A program made the position numbers and the translations under genes. Shown here one piece after another: positions 15,882 to 24,417 of a stretch of DNA of 39,535 nt. How positions within the stretch are numbered: the first letter of the stretch is position 1; every line of letters starts with the position of its first letter. Origin of the DNA: Tateyamaria sp. Alg231-49 (GTDB lineage: Bacteria; Pseudomonadota; Alphaproteobacteria; Rhodobacterales; Rhodobacteraceae); the NCBI RefSeq assembly GCF_900143535.1, contig NZ_FRFA01000001.1:1-39535 (forward strand). The letters are read 5' to 3'. Below the pieces are notes generated by a model that was not told the DNA's origin, ran no database searches, and saw nothing but the letters and a program-made list of their open reading frames with translations.

Positions 15882-15976
15882 TTCCTTAGCGACAGCGGGA
15901 ACCGAATGTACAGCATCACCGCCAGGCGGATTATCTCGGGGCTGGTCTTAAAGTACCTGGAGGAGGCAGGTTTGGT
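15882..15976 (-). pseudogene. IS6-family transposase, N-terminal remnant
   Basis: Reading leftward from the ATG at 15976 gives about 32 codons (MTKPASSRYFKTSPEIIR, then LAVMLYIRFPLSLR) closely matching the N-terminus of the intact IS6 transposases. It then stops abruptly at the end of IS6 copy 2. The remaining coding part is not found on the other side of copy 2, so it was deleted. Confidence 0.85.
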
Positions 15977-16035
15977 CATTTCCAAACGCTACCCACCCAC
16001 TATGCCCCGCTCAAGCCAAGTTAATCTGACAAGAC

Positions 16036-16071
16036 CCTGCCCGGCTCAAGCGATTTTGCTCTGACAGTGCC
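16036..16071 (-). mobile_element. IS6 right-end relic at the left edge of module C
   Basis: The sequence CCTGCCCGGCTCAAGCG, followed within a few bases by CTCTGACAGTGCC, is an IS6 terminal end with no body. It lies just beyond a second decayed end (TCTGACAAGACC, near 16025-16036). An inverted, similar end occurs at 22423-22462. Confidence 0.65.
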
Positions 16072-16156
16072 ACTATCGACAATGACAAACTTGAGCTATG
16101 TTGGTTTCAGTTGCCCATTTTGGCACCCCACCTTTTTGAGGAAAGGGAGCACTGAT

Positions 16157-19018
16157 TTGACTATTAAATTTCCAAGCTGGCCCAGTGAACCATACAATAC
16201 CAGCAGTTGGCGCGACTATTGGCTTCGGTTTGAAAAAGAGTACCCAGGATCTGGAAGGCCATCGCGTTTGGTCTCGCATTCAGTCGCCCCATATATTGCA
16301 ATAGTGACCGGCGACGCACCGGATCAAAAAACTCTGGGCGACATTGCGACGAATTATGTCTCTCAGCTTGCGTCCTTTCTGGAAAACTATGATCTCCTTC
16401 CTGGAGAAATCAGGAAATCTCTAGACCCACCGGTTGGCTGGAGCGAAAATCTGGTTCGCAACAAGGACCGAACACTTCCCGACGTCGACTTGATGCATTG
16501 GCTTGATGTTTGGCCGCACGTTGGTGCCCGTGAAGTTGAAAAACCTCCGAAGATTGCGTCGTGGAATTTGTCACGCAATGCAGATCATCAACTGCCCGCC
16601 ACGATCATTATGGTTGCGACAGAGCTTTTTGCACTGGGAAGTGAAATTGCGCAGTTTACGGCCGGGTTGACCGTTCCGATGCTGGTTGAGGCAACGGGTG
16701 CTGGTATATTTAAAGTCACCATTCGGTCCATGACGGCAGAGTATCCAAGCGACCCACAACAAAGCTGGTCAACGGTAAGTGAAATTACGGAGCTATCGGA
16801 CCCCGCTATACGGCAAGATCTGTTGAGCGCAATGATCGGTGACCTGACCACCTACGAGTCTGATATCAACAAACAGATCGGCGCTTCGGCTTCAGTGCTT
16901 CCTGGGTCTGTCAGTTTTGAACAGTTTTTCGTGGTGTCTAAGGTCGATGCCGACTTCGCAAAGGAGTCGATGGTCATTGAAGCGATGTTTAAGGGGCTTG
17001 GGGTGATCGGAAGGTTCCCGAACCCGTTGAGCTATCAGATCGTTAGTCAAATTGAGCTCACACTAGTCAACCTGGCTCCAGACTCTAAATTCAGCATGAA
17101 GGTACTGGGAACGCACACCTGCGAATTGATCACACATGTCAACGCCGGAGAAGCTAAGGTTCTGACCCAGTCGCCGCCAGCTTCCGATTTGCCCGCAGAT
17201 TCTGCAAAACCTGATGCCGCGTTTGACTGGACGCTGCGGCGCCCCACCCGCCCGGATGATATGCTTGATCGGTTTCGGGAAACGATTAAGCTGTCCGTGG
17301 GCGACACTAAAACATTGAAAGATCCGGGGTTTGTGGTGCGGCGCTGTCCAGAGTTTGTGCCGCAAGACAAGGACGATTTGGGTAACCCCGATCCCACCAA
17401 GGTTTTGCATCTGCCTGCACACAGGGAAATAGCCCCGAGGCGAAACGAGTTTTCTGCGCTGAGCGCCTATTACAATTGCAGCGACTTTTTTGAGATGCTG
17501 AATGCATACGGCATCGACCCTGATGAATTTGTAGCACGGGCTGAGACTGATATTCAGATCTTTTACCGCTATGGCATTGCACCCGGCCCCGGTAAGGACG
17601 GGCGTACAATAAATGCGCAGGTGGCGTTTGATTGTTCGGCAACGGATGCGACGCGGCCCATCATTCGGATGAACCTCGCATTAGCCGAGCTGTCACGCTG
17701 GGACCGTCCGAAAAACAGTTCGGGCAAGCGCACATGGGCACAACCGCTTGGCATCGCTGCAGACCGGCGTTGGATGCTACATGAATTTGGCCACTACCTG
17801 CTTGCTGCGCGTCTTGGAAAGCTGGAATTCGATTTCGCCCACAGCGCGGGTGACGCAATGGCCGCCATTGTTTGCGATCCCAATTCCCGATTGGCGGACC
17901 AACGCAACGGTGTTGCCGAGACCTTTCGAGGCATAACATATCCATTTGTATTCTCAACCCGCCGTCATGACAGATCGCCAACATTGGGTTGGGCTTGGTA
18001 TGGAGAGTTGAACCGGTCGGTGATTCAGTCACCGCCTGTTGGTTGCGAAGAGCTCAAGGGATATTTGACCGAGCAGATCCTGTCGACGTCCCTTTTCCGC
18101 CTTTATCGCGCGGTGGGGGGCGACAGTATGGATGGAGATGTTCCGGATGTGTATTTGCGCGAACGGGCCTCCTTCCTAACGATATTTTTACTGATCGAGG
18201 CCATTCATGGTTTTGGACAATCGCCGTCCAAGGCCGAAATGCTGGAACTCGGCATGGAACAAGCCGGAAACCTGCAAGGCGGCGTATTGGATATGGTGCC
18301 ACAACCGATGTTGGCTAATGCGATGCAACAGCCCGATCAATGGAAAGGCGGGTTGACCCACAAGGTCGTTCGCTGGGCTTTTGAAACGCAAGGGATGTTT
18401 GTCGACGATGTCGAAGTCACCCACAACGGAATGGGAAATGCACCTGACGTGGATGTCTATATCCAAGACCGACGCCCCCAGAGCGAAATGGTCAATGGCA
18501 GCAGTTTTGCCTATGGCTATGGCAGCTATTGTCCAGTGTCCCTCGATTGGGGCGATGCACCGCTGTGGCAAACACCTTTTGAGATCACCATTGGAAACCG
18601 TGGCTCGCAAAACGCAGCCCTATGCCATATGCGCAAGTGGTTCGGGTTTGTCTTCAATGCAAATGAGGATTGGGGCCTTACCTCCAACATCATCTGGTGG
18701 CCCCATGCTCTGAACGAGAACGTGGCCGATATTGCTGCCGGCGAAAGACGGATCTTTACCGCCGAAAATGCAAATGCAGAAAATGAGGCAATCGCAGCTA
18801 TTAGGGCGCTGGCAGACGAACAGGCACCTACGCTTGCCACTGTTCATGGCTTTGTGCTGTACGAACTTACCTGCCCGAATGACCGCGCCAACACCGACCC
18901 GCTGCAAGACTTGCCAGTAGCCGTTGATTTGTCGGTTGCTGATCTTCCAAAGACACCACGCGCATTAACGGATCTTGTTGCCAACGATAACAATCTGGGA
19001 CTGAAACAAGTTTTCTAA
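16157..19018 (+). CDS. Large HEFGH metallopeptidase-like protein, orphan family
   Basis: This protein of about 953 residues has no signal peptide or membrane span. The only clear motif is the zinc-protease helix HEFGHYLLAAR (His542 from the chosen start), followed 16 residues later by FAHSAGDAMAAI, whose His or Asp could be the third ligand. This places it loosely with gluzincin-like peptidases. The first ~480 residues and the ~300 after the motif match nothing I recognise. The frame opens at a GTG at 16067 inside an IS6 scar. I prefer the TTG at 16157 (MTIKFPSWPSEPYN) because GGGAG lies 7 nt upstream; ATG 16082 is the other option. It converges on the PAP2-like gene with only 39 bp between them. 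Function unknown. Confidence 0.6.
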   Translation: MTIKFPSWPSEPYNTSSWRDYWLRFEKEYPGSGRPSRLVSHSVAPYIAIVTGDAPDQKTLGDIATNYVSQLASFLENYDLLPGEIRKSLDPPVGWSENLVRNKDRTLPDVDLMHWLDVWPHVGAREVEKPPKIASWNLSRNADHQLPATIIMVATELFALGSEIAQFTAGLTVPMLVEATGAGIFKVTIRSMTAEYPSDPQQSWSTVSEITELSDPAIRQDLLSAMIGDLTTYESDINKQIGASASVLPGSVSFEQFFVVSKVDADFAKESMVIEAMFKGLGVIGRFPNPLSYQIVSQIELTLVNLAPDSKFSMKVLGTHTCELITHVNAGEAKVLTQSPPASDLPADSAKPDAAFDWTLRRPTRPDDMLDRFRETIKLSVGDTKTLKDPGFVVRRCPEFVPQDKDDLGNPDPTKVLHLPAHREIAPRRNEFSALSAYYNCSDFFEMLNAYGIDPDEFVARAETDIQIFYRYGIAPGPGKDGRTINAQVAFDCSATDATRPIIRMNLALAELSRWDRPKNSSGKRTWAQPLGIAADRRWMLHEFGHYLLAARLGKLEFDFAHSAGDAMAAIVCDPNSRLADQRNGVAETFRGITYPFVFSTRRHDRSPTLGWAWYGELNRSVIQSPPVGCEELKGYLTEQILSTSLFRLYRAVGGDSMDGDVPDVYLRERASFLTIFLLIEAIHGFGQSPSKAEMLELGMEQAGNLQGGVLDMVPQPMLANAMQQPDQWKGGLTHKVVRWAFETQGMFVDDVEVTHNGMGNAPDVDVYIQDRRPQSEMVNGSSFAYGYGSYCPVSLDWGDAPLWQTPFEITIGNRGSQNAALCHMRKWFGFVFNANEDWGLTSNIIWWPHALNENVADIAAGERRIFTAENANAENEAIAAIRALADEQAPTLATVHGFVLYELTCPNDRANTDPLQDLPVAVDLSVADLPKTPRALTDLVANDNNLGLKQVF

Positions 19019-19057
19019 TTTAGGTCTAACCTTGGGCAGATCGGTTCCGCCGTTCGA

Positions 19058-20494
19058 CTATTCGCTGGCTGGTTCCGGCTCCCAGGGGTTTGGCCATTCG
19101 ACCTTGGCAGCTTCCAGAACGGTAAGAAGCGTTGGGCAGTTGATTTGCTCTATCGGGTTCCCGTTCTCGTCGGTCGTATTTTCGTGGTTGATCAACGCGT
19201 CCCAGATACCTGCGGCCAAATGGCGGCTACCAGAACTGTCGGATGGATAATGAACCCCGATCCGTTCGCGGTTTACGGCAATCCGATGCGCGATCGACAA
19301 CAAAGGCGATGGGATCGGGTCCGTTCCTTGCAAATCGTTCCAATTGGGTTTGCGCAGCAGGTGCCCATTCTCCGGGCTATTTTGCACCATATCGCCAGCA
19401 CTGTCTTCGATAGACTCTACGAGGACACCGTTGCGATAATAAAGGCCGGGTATCTCAAGCAAAAGCAGGGAAATAAAATGCGCAAGGAAGGAGTGGCCAC
19501 TTGGAAAGGCCGGGTGTGCGGGCGGCCCAAACGGCACTGTCAGTCCGGGGCGCAGGATTGAAGGGCGCACCCTTTTGTAATGCGCCTTGTAGGCCATGTA
19601 GGTCACATTACCAATCGCCAATCCCACTTCGATCAGTTTGAGGGTATTAGGGTGATCGAATGAATTGATTCCCAGGAAATGAACCATGTACTCCGGCAGA
19701 CCGTCGGCCTGGATATCACTTTCGACTAGATAGTTTTGTCGGTCGTCTTGCATGTAATAGACCAACTTTTCCAGCTCGCCCTTTATAAAATCGAACGCGG
19801 TCTTGTTTTCTGCGTCGGACGCGTCAGTGGCATTGACCGGTTTGATTCCGTTATGTTGCCATTTCAGGTCCTTTTCGTCTAACCAATTCAAGTCAACGGG
19901 ATTGATGCCGGAAAGGGGACTTCCAGCCACTTCAGGTAGCCATTTTTCGTATTGCCCGGCAAATTCCAATGCCGCCAGCATTCCCGGTTCAGATCTGTCA
20001 GCCGCGCGCAACCATTCACCCAAATGCGGGTCGAACAGTGCCGTCCAGAACCGCAGCGCCGGATCCCAGTCCACGGTTGTCCATTCCAACGGGGCTTTCC
20101 CTGGTTGATAAGGATTGATGATGAACTCAAGCGGGAACGGCGAAACGCCGGAATTATCTGGCGTAAAGTCGAGCGTCCAAGGCAGCAGGGCCAGTTCCAT
20201 AGGGGTTGCATAGTAGCTGCGGATAAAACCGATGCCGCCATCGGCGCCGACCGGAATGGCTCCCATGCCATTACCCATGCCCATGCCGTTACCCATGCCC
20301 ATGCCCATGCCCATGCCGTTACCCATGCCCATGCCCATGCCGTTACCCATGCCCATGCCCATGCCGTTACCCATGCCCATGCCCATGCCGTTACCCATGC
20401 CCATGCCGTTACCCATGCCCATGCCGTTACCCATGCCCATGCCCATGCCGTTACCCATACCCATGCCGTTGCTCTTGCCCGTTCCCGACGTCAT
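19058..20494 (-). CDS. PAP2 / vanadium-haloperoxidase-like protein with N-terminal Gly-Met repeat
   Basis: This 478-residue protein has a complete PAP2/vanadate-binding site: KAHYKRVRPS (K-x6-R-P), AFPSGHSF, and RERIGVHYPSD (R-x5-H-x3-D). Such enzymes are either acid phosphatases or vanadium haloperoxidases. The soluble, long architecture without membrane spans leans towards the haloperoxidase-like group. Residues 9-79 are an unusual low-complexity tract of GM dipeptides punctuated by GN, encoded by a hexanucleotide tandem repeat. The ATG at 20494 has GGAGAACC upstream. It follows the cyclase gene by 55 bp on the same strand, so the two are probably co-transcribed. No signal peptide is seen. 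The enzyme substrate cannot be inferred. Confidence 0.82.
   Translation of the reverse strand: MTSGTGKSNGMGMGNGMGMGMGNGMGMGNGMGMGNGMGMGMGNGMGMGMGNGMGMGMGNGMGMGMGMGNGMGMGNGMGAIPVGADGGIGFIRSYYATPMELALLPWTLDFTPDNSGVSPFPLEFIINPYQPGKAPLEWTTVDWDPALRFWTALFDPHLGEWLRAADRSEPGMLAALEFAGQYEKWLPEVAGSPLSGINPVDLNWLDEKDLKWQHNGIKPVNATDASDAENKTAFDFIKGELEKLVYYMQDDRQNYLVESDIQADGLPEYMVHFLGINSFDHPNTLKLIEVGLAIGNVTYMAYKAHYKRVRPSILRPGLTVPFGPPAHPAFPSGHSFLAHFISLLLLEIPGLYYRNGVLVESIEDSAGDMVQNSPENGHLLRKPNWNDLQGTDPIPSPLLSIAHRIAVNRERIGVHYPSDSSGSRHLAAGIWDALINHENTTDENGNPIEQINCPTLLTVLEAAKVEWPNPWEPEPASE
20260..20473. repeat. Hexanucleotide tandem repeat (CCCATG/CCGTTA) inside the PAP2-like gene
   Basis: About 210 bp consist of CCCATG units in short runs of one to four, separated by CCGTTA or CCATTA units, all in six-base register. 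Read leftward this encodes (GM)n-GN. Because each unit is 6 bp, slippage changes repeat length without shifting the frame. Confidence 0.9.
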
Positions 20495-20549
20495 TAAGGT
20501 TCTCCTTGTCCTATGCTCTCAGCTTGAAAATACGTCAGTTCAAAACCTG

Positions 20550-22340
20550 TCAGAGTGGCAGGCTCGCAATAAATAAACCGCTTTTTAATGCCGATTTGTC
20601 TTCTCCACGTACAAAAGGGTACCACGAAACAAAGCGATCAACTGAAAAATTTTTGTCCAGCGCCAACAACTCGGCACCGACGGCGCGGGCCTGATCTTCT
20701 TTTCCATCCATAGCGAGGCTCGCCGCTAGGATCCTTAAGGTTGCGATAAAACGGGGATTAACGTGTCGCGCCTTTTGCAGCCAGGACACTGCTTCGCCGT
20801 AGTTGCCAGAGACAAACTCAGCGATTCCGGCTCCGGTCCACCAGGTAAAATTCAGCGTATCAAACGGGCTCAATTTGAAGGCATTGCGGAACCGTGACAT
20901 CGCCTCCTCTCCACGCCCCAGATAGGACAATGTTACGGCACTTGTGGCCCAACCCAACGCGTTATTCTGATCAAGCGACAAAGCCAGATCAAACATCGGC
21001 ATGGCATGATGCGGGTTGCCTTCTATCAGGCTGGTTAGATGGCCCGCGACCACCTGACAAAAAGAGTCGTCCGGATCCAGAGCAATGGACTGCCGCGCAT
21101 GTTCAATCGCTAGTTTCTTGTCGCGCTCGGGATCATCCGAGCGCCCTTCACCAAACAGGTAATTTAACCGCCATGCCGAATACGCATAGGCGCGCGCATA
21201 TGTTGGGTCGAGTTCCATCGCGCGGCGCAAAGCGATGCCCGAATGGCGATAACCTTCATCCGTAAAGCGATAGAGTTCGGACGCCGCCTTTAGAACACAG
21301 TCATAGGCATCAAGACTGTCCGTTGACCGATTACGAACCCGATTGATCCCGTGTGCTTTGAGGCGCGGTTCAAATGAACCTACAACAGATGCGACGATTG
21401 TGTCTTGAAAATGAAACAGGTCCTCGGCGTTCCCGTCAAATGTTTCTGACCAAATCGACCGGTTCAGCGAAACGTCCACCAATTCCGCAGAAATCCTCAG
21501 CCTTTCACCTTGACGGCGGACACTACCGTCCATCACATAATTGACCCCAAGTTGAGATGCGATGTTCTGCAAATCTCTTGCCTTATCGGCAAACCGCAAG
21601 GTCGAGGCCCGTGCAATGACATGGAATGCGTGGCTGCGCGACAAACCGTTGATAATGTCTTCGGTGATCCCGGATCCGAAGTATTCTTCCATTTCGTGTC
21701 CGGACGAAGAGCGAAAAGGTAATATCGCGACCGAGGGGCGTGACGTCCACTCAATGAACGGCTGATGCAGCTGAGAATGTTCATTCTTCTCAGCATCGTG
21801 GATTGGCTCCACCAAGAAAATATGGACGATCCGCTTGATGTTCTTGAGCCGCGGCGTACCCAAATCGACAAACCGGACATTGCCCCTATTTCCGACGAGC
21901 TCCCGGACAATTCCCGCCGCCACGATTTGCCCCGGTTGAGCGGCGTCGTGTATGCGCGAGGCGATGTTGACACCATCGCCCAGCAAGTTGTTTTCGTGCA
22001 CTAAAACGTCATCAACGTTGATGGCGATCCGCAACTGCAAGGCTTCTCGCCCGCTACTCGGAATATTGTTTTGAGTCACTTTTTGCGCGTCCACTGCCCA
22101 TTTTACCGCGGCAATGACGCTTTTGAATTCAACAAGAATGGCATCGCCTGCTGTTTCGACCAGTCTACCTTTGTGTTGGTCTAGCAAGGGCAGCAAAAGC
22201 TCCTCGCGCAGGTGTTTCCATTGGCTACTTGCCCAGAGGTCATCCTGAGCCATAAGCCGCGAAAACCCAGCCACATCAGCAAATGCTACTGCAGCAAGTC
22301 TTCGCGTTTCCATTGAATGCGGCATTAGATCGATCGCCAT
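20550..22340 (-). CDS. Class III adenylate/guanylate cyclase with TolB-like and TPR regions
   Basis: This is a predicted soluble nucleotide cyclase of about 596 residues. I chose the ATG at 22340; a TTG at 22358 is also in frame. The N-terminal cyclase domain (residues about 13-180) has metal-binding Asp22 in AFADVAGFSR and Asp66 in TAGDAILVEF, and the transition-state residues Asn125 and Arg129 in LLGDGVNIASRI. It therefore looks catalytically complete. A TolB-N-like region (about 205-320; SVAILPF, GITEDIINGLSR, YVMDGSVRRQGERL) follows, then TPR-type helices to the C-terminus. This architecture is common in rhizobia and roseobacters and probably senses a partner through the TPRs. It lies 55 bp upstream of the PAP2-like gene in the same direction. 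Confidence 0.87.
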   Translation of the reverse strand: MAIDLMPHSMETRRLAAVAFADVAGFSRLMAQDDLWASSQWKHLREELLLPLLDQHKGRLVETAGDAILVEFKSVIAAVKWAVDAQKVTQNNIPSSGREALQLRIAINVDDVLVHENNLLGDGVNIASRIHDAAQPGQIVAAGIVRELVGNRGNVRFVDLGTPRLKNIKRIVHIFLVEPIHDAEKNEHSQLHQPFIEWTSRPSVAILPFRSSSGHEMEEYFGSGITEDIINGLSRSHAFHVIARASTLRFADKARDLQNIASQLGVNYVMDGSVRRQGERLRISAELVDVSLNRSIWSETFDGNAEDLFHFQDTIVASVVGSFEPRLKAHGINRVRNRSTDSLDAYDCVLKAASELYRFTDEGYRHSGIALRRAMELDPTYARAYAYSAWRLNYLFGEGRSDDPERDKKLAIEHARQSIALDPDDSFCQVVAGHLTSLIEGNPHHAMPMFDLALSLDQNNALGWATSAVTLSYLGRGEEAMSRFRNAFKLSPFDTLNFTWWTGAGIAEFVSGNYGEAVSWLQKARHVNPRFIATLRILAASLAMDGKEDQARAVGAELLALDKNFSVDRFVSWYPFVRGEDKSALKSGLFIASLPL

Positions 22341-22422
22341 TACTAAACTCAAATACAAATAGTAGTGAACCGGTAATTGGCCCTACCAAAACCTTATTAC
22401 ATCAATGGGGATTGGTCTATCA

Positions 22423-22462
22423 GGCATTGTCAGACAAAATCAGCTTGAGCCGGGCAACGCGG
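22423..22462 (+). mobile_element. IS6 end relic at the right edge of module C
   Basis: GGCATTGTCAGACAAAATC, then AGCTTGAGCCGGGCAAC, is an inverted IS6 right end without a body. It closely matches the reverse complement of the relic at 16036-16071. The terminal bases of both relics face the enclosed module. Confidence 0.65.
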
Positions 22463-22521
22463 CTGGAACTGTCAGAATGAGACGGGGGTGGGTGGCGGAC
22501 CAGGGGGTGGGGGCATGTTTA

Positions 22522-23336
22522 GGTGCTGTCAGACCAATTCGAACTCGTCTCTGCAAGGACAATATGACTGCCCTTTATGCCTCACCGAGACCGCGCCACT
22601 CGGCAAGAGCAGCGGCGCGGTTGAGTTTGAAATTCGTTCGACTTGAGAGGCTGCGTTCCTGATTAAAGTGGTTGTAGACAGAAGCGTGAACGGCGGCGAA
22701 TTTCTGCAAACTTCGCATGCGCCGGAAGCGAAGCATGGCCCGTTCTCGTCGTCGGAAAGGCAGATGTGAATTCTCCACTCGGTTATTCAGCCAACGACCC
22801 ATTTCCTGCTTATCTGCGACGCCAATCTCTTTGAGAGCAGCGCCGTACGATGCCAGCCCGTCCGTCACAAGAACTTCAGGACTGCCGTACTTACGCATTG
22901 CTTTCTTTAAGAATTTCAACGCAGCTTTCTTATCGCGCACCTTTGTGACGTAGCTTTCCAGAACTTCGCCTTCATGATCGACGGCCCGCCAAAGATAGTG
23001 TTTCTCGCCGTTGATCTTCACGAACATCTCGTCAAGATGCCAGCGCCACTTGCTCGATTTCATCCCCTCAATCCGTCGCTTTCGGATCTCGGACGCAAAC
23101 ATCGGGCCGAACCGATGCCACCAGTATCTCACCGCTTCATGGCTGACATCGATGCCGCGCTCGTGCAGCAGATCCTCGACATTCCGAAGGGACAGCGGGA
23201 ACCGGACATAGAGCATCACCGCTAGGCGGATGATTTCTGGGCTGGTTTTGAAATAGCGAAATGGGGAGCGTTTTGTCATCCGGTGAGGCTACGCAACCGC
23301 CCTGCCCGGCTAAAGCTGGTTTTGTCTGACACTGCC
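22522..23336 (-). mobile_element. IS6-family insertion sequence, copy 3 (815 bp)
   Basis: The element runs from GGTGCTGTCAGACC (22522) to TCTGACACTGCC (23336), in the same orientation as copies 1 and 2. The flanks CATGTTTA and CGTTGCCG differ, so no target duplication is visible. The left terminus is shared with copies 1 and 2 for about 20 bases. Confidence 0.9.
22575..23279 (-). CDS. IS6-family transposase (copy 3)
   Basis: This is an intact 234-residue DDE transposase (MTKRSPFRYFKTSPEIIRLA). It has WHLDEMFVKI, VTDGLASYG and NNRVENSH at the three catalytic positions. It is clearly more diverged from copies 1 and 2 than they are from each other, notably at EIRKRRIEGMKSSKWRW and the C-terminal tail. 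Confidence 0.93.
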   Translation of the reverse strand: MTKRSPFRYFKTSPEIIRLAVMLYVRFPLSLRNVEDLLHERGIDVSHEAVRYWWHRFGPMFASEIRKRRIEGMKSSKWRWHLDEMFVKINGEKHYLWRAVDHEGEVLESYVTKVRDKKAALKFLKKAMRKYGSPEVLVTDGLASYGAALKEIGVADKQEMGRWLNNRVENSHLPFRRRERAMLRFRRMRSLQKFAAVHASVYNHFNQERSLSSRTNFKLNRAAALAEWRGLGEA

Positions 23337-23400
23337 CGTTGCCGACACCAGGGCCGATTAGACTGGAATTCCGCCTTTTAGACTGGGCCGCACAGCATTC

Positions 23401-24300
23401 TTAATTGATGTGCTTATCTGTCCGAAGGCGCTCCACCATGAAGTCAACAAATGCTCTGACTTTGCCGCTGACCATGCGACCTTCTTGATGGACGACATGG
23501 ATTGGCATCGATGGCAATTCGAATGCTTCTAGCACTGGTTTCAATCGGCCTGCTTCGATGAACGGCGAGATTTGATAAGATAGCACTCTCGACAGGCCCC
23601 ATCCCCGCTGCGCCATTTCTATTGCGGCATCGTTTGTGTTCATCTGCACACGTGGTTTAACGTGAACCGAAGTCCGCGCACCGTTGACTTGAAAATCCCA
23701 CGCGTGAGAGCCTCCAGCCGCCACAGACTGAATAAGTGTGTGATCTTTCAGGTCCTCCGGGTGCTTCGGCAGCCCATGTTTTTTGATGTATTCGGGCGCG
23801 GCAAAAACAACCTGCCGAACAGTGCCGCAGCGTACCGCAGTGAGCGAGGAATCCGGTAAGTCGCCAATTCGGATGCCAACATCCAGCCCTTCATCAATCA
23901 AATTCACGACGCGATCCACGAACATCGTTCGGGCGTCAACATGCGAGAAAGTGTTGAGGAACTCGCCGAGCGCAGGCGTTACGAACATGCGGCCAAATAA
24001 AACCGGGGCCGTAATGCTCAACTCGCCTCGTGGTTCAGAATGTGATCCAACGGCCGCGTTCTCTGCCTCCTCCAATTCAAGTAGGATCCGCCGCCCATCA
24101 GCCAGAAACCTTTTGCCGACATCTGTGAGCCCGATTGAGCGGGTCGTACGCATAAACAGACGTGCCCCAAGGTGTTCCTCTAGCATCGAGATGTATCGCG
24201 TGACTGCGGGCGGGGACATGTTCAACCGGCGCGCAGCAAGTGCGAAACCTTGGCAGTCAGCCACAGCAATAAACACCTGAATGGATCGAAGTCTGTCCAA
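23401..24300 (-). CDS. LysR-family transcriptional regulator
   Basis: This 299-residue protein has an N-terminal winged helix (residues about 3-60: MDRLRSIQVFIAVADCQGFA, then LAARRLNMSPPAVTRYISMLE) and a C-terminal type 2 periplasmic-binding-like effector domain (about 90-290). It belongs to the large subgroup often annotated as CrgA/DmlR-like. It is divergent from the flavin-protein and hydrolase genes, the usual LysR arrangement, and a T-rich palindrome in the shared promoter is the likely binding site. The effector is unknown. Confidence 0.93.
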   Translation of the reverse strand: MDRLRSIQVFIAVADCQGFALAARRLNMSPPAVTRYISMLEEHLGARLFMRTTRSIGLTDVGKRFLADGRRILLELEEAENAAVGSHSEPRGELSITAPVLFGRMFVTPALGEFLNTFSHVDARTMFVDRVVNLIDEGLDVGIRIGDLPDSSLTAVRCGTVRQVVFAAPEYIKKHGLPKHPEDLKDHTLIQSVAAGGSHAWDFQVNGARTSVHVKPRVQMNTNDAAIEMAQRGWGLSRVLSYQISPFIEAGRLKPVLEAFELPSMPIHVVHQEGRMVSGKVRAFVDFMVERLRTDKHIN

Positions 24301-24303
24301 TTG

Positions 24304-24326
24304 ATTATTCCATATTATTGAATAAT
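24304..24326. promoter_or_regulatory. LysR-type operator candidate
   Basis: ATTATTC (24304-24310) and GAATAAT (24320-24326) form a perfect 7-bp inverted repeat around a 9-bp spacer, fitting the T-N11-A LysR box. It lies directly before the LysR start and about 90 bp before the divergent gene. Confidence 0.55.
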
Positions 24327-24417
24327 TAATTTACTAATACAAGCATTCTGCTAATTCAAGGAACAGACTAGCTATTGTTCAACGAGTGACAGCCACTCAA
24401 ACGAACAGGAGCACCCC

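Noticed and set aside
20260-20473. Possible CRISPR-like or iteron array
   Set aside because: Units are 6 bp with no unique spacers and lie wholly inside a coding frame, so this is a coding tandem repeat.
19952-20576. Plus-strand frames with His-Ala and Pro-Met repeats across the hexanucleotide tract
   Set aside because: Any frame through a 6-bp repeat stays open. The minus-strand frame continues into a complete PAP2 active site, and these do not continue into any domain.
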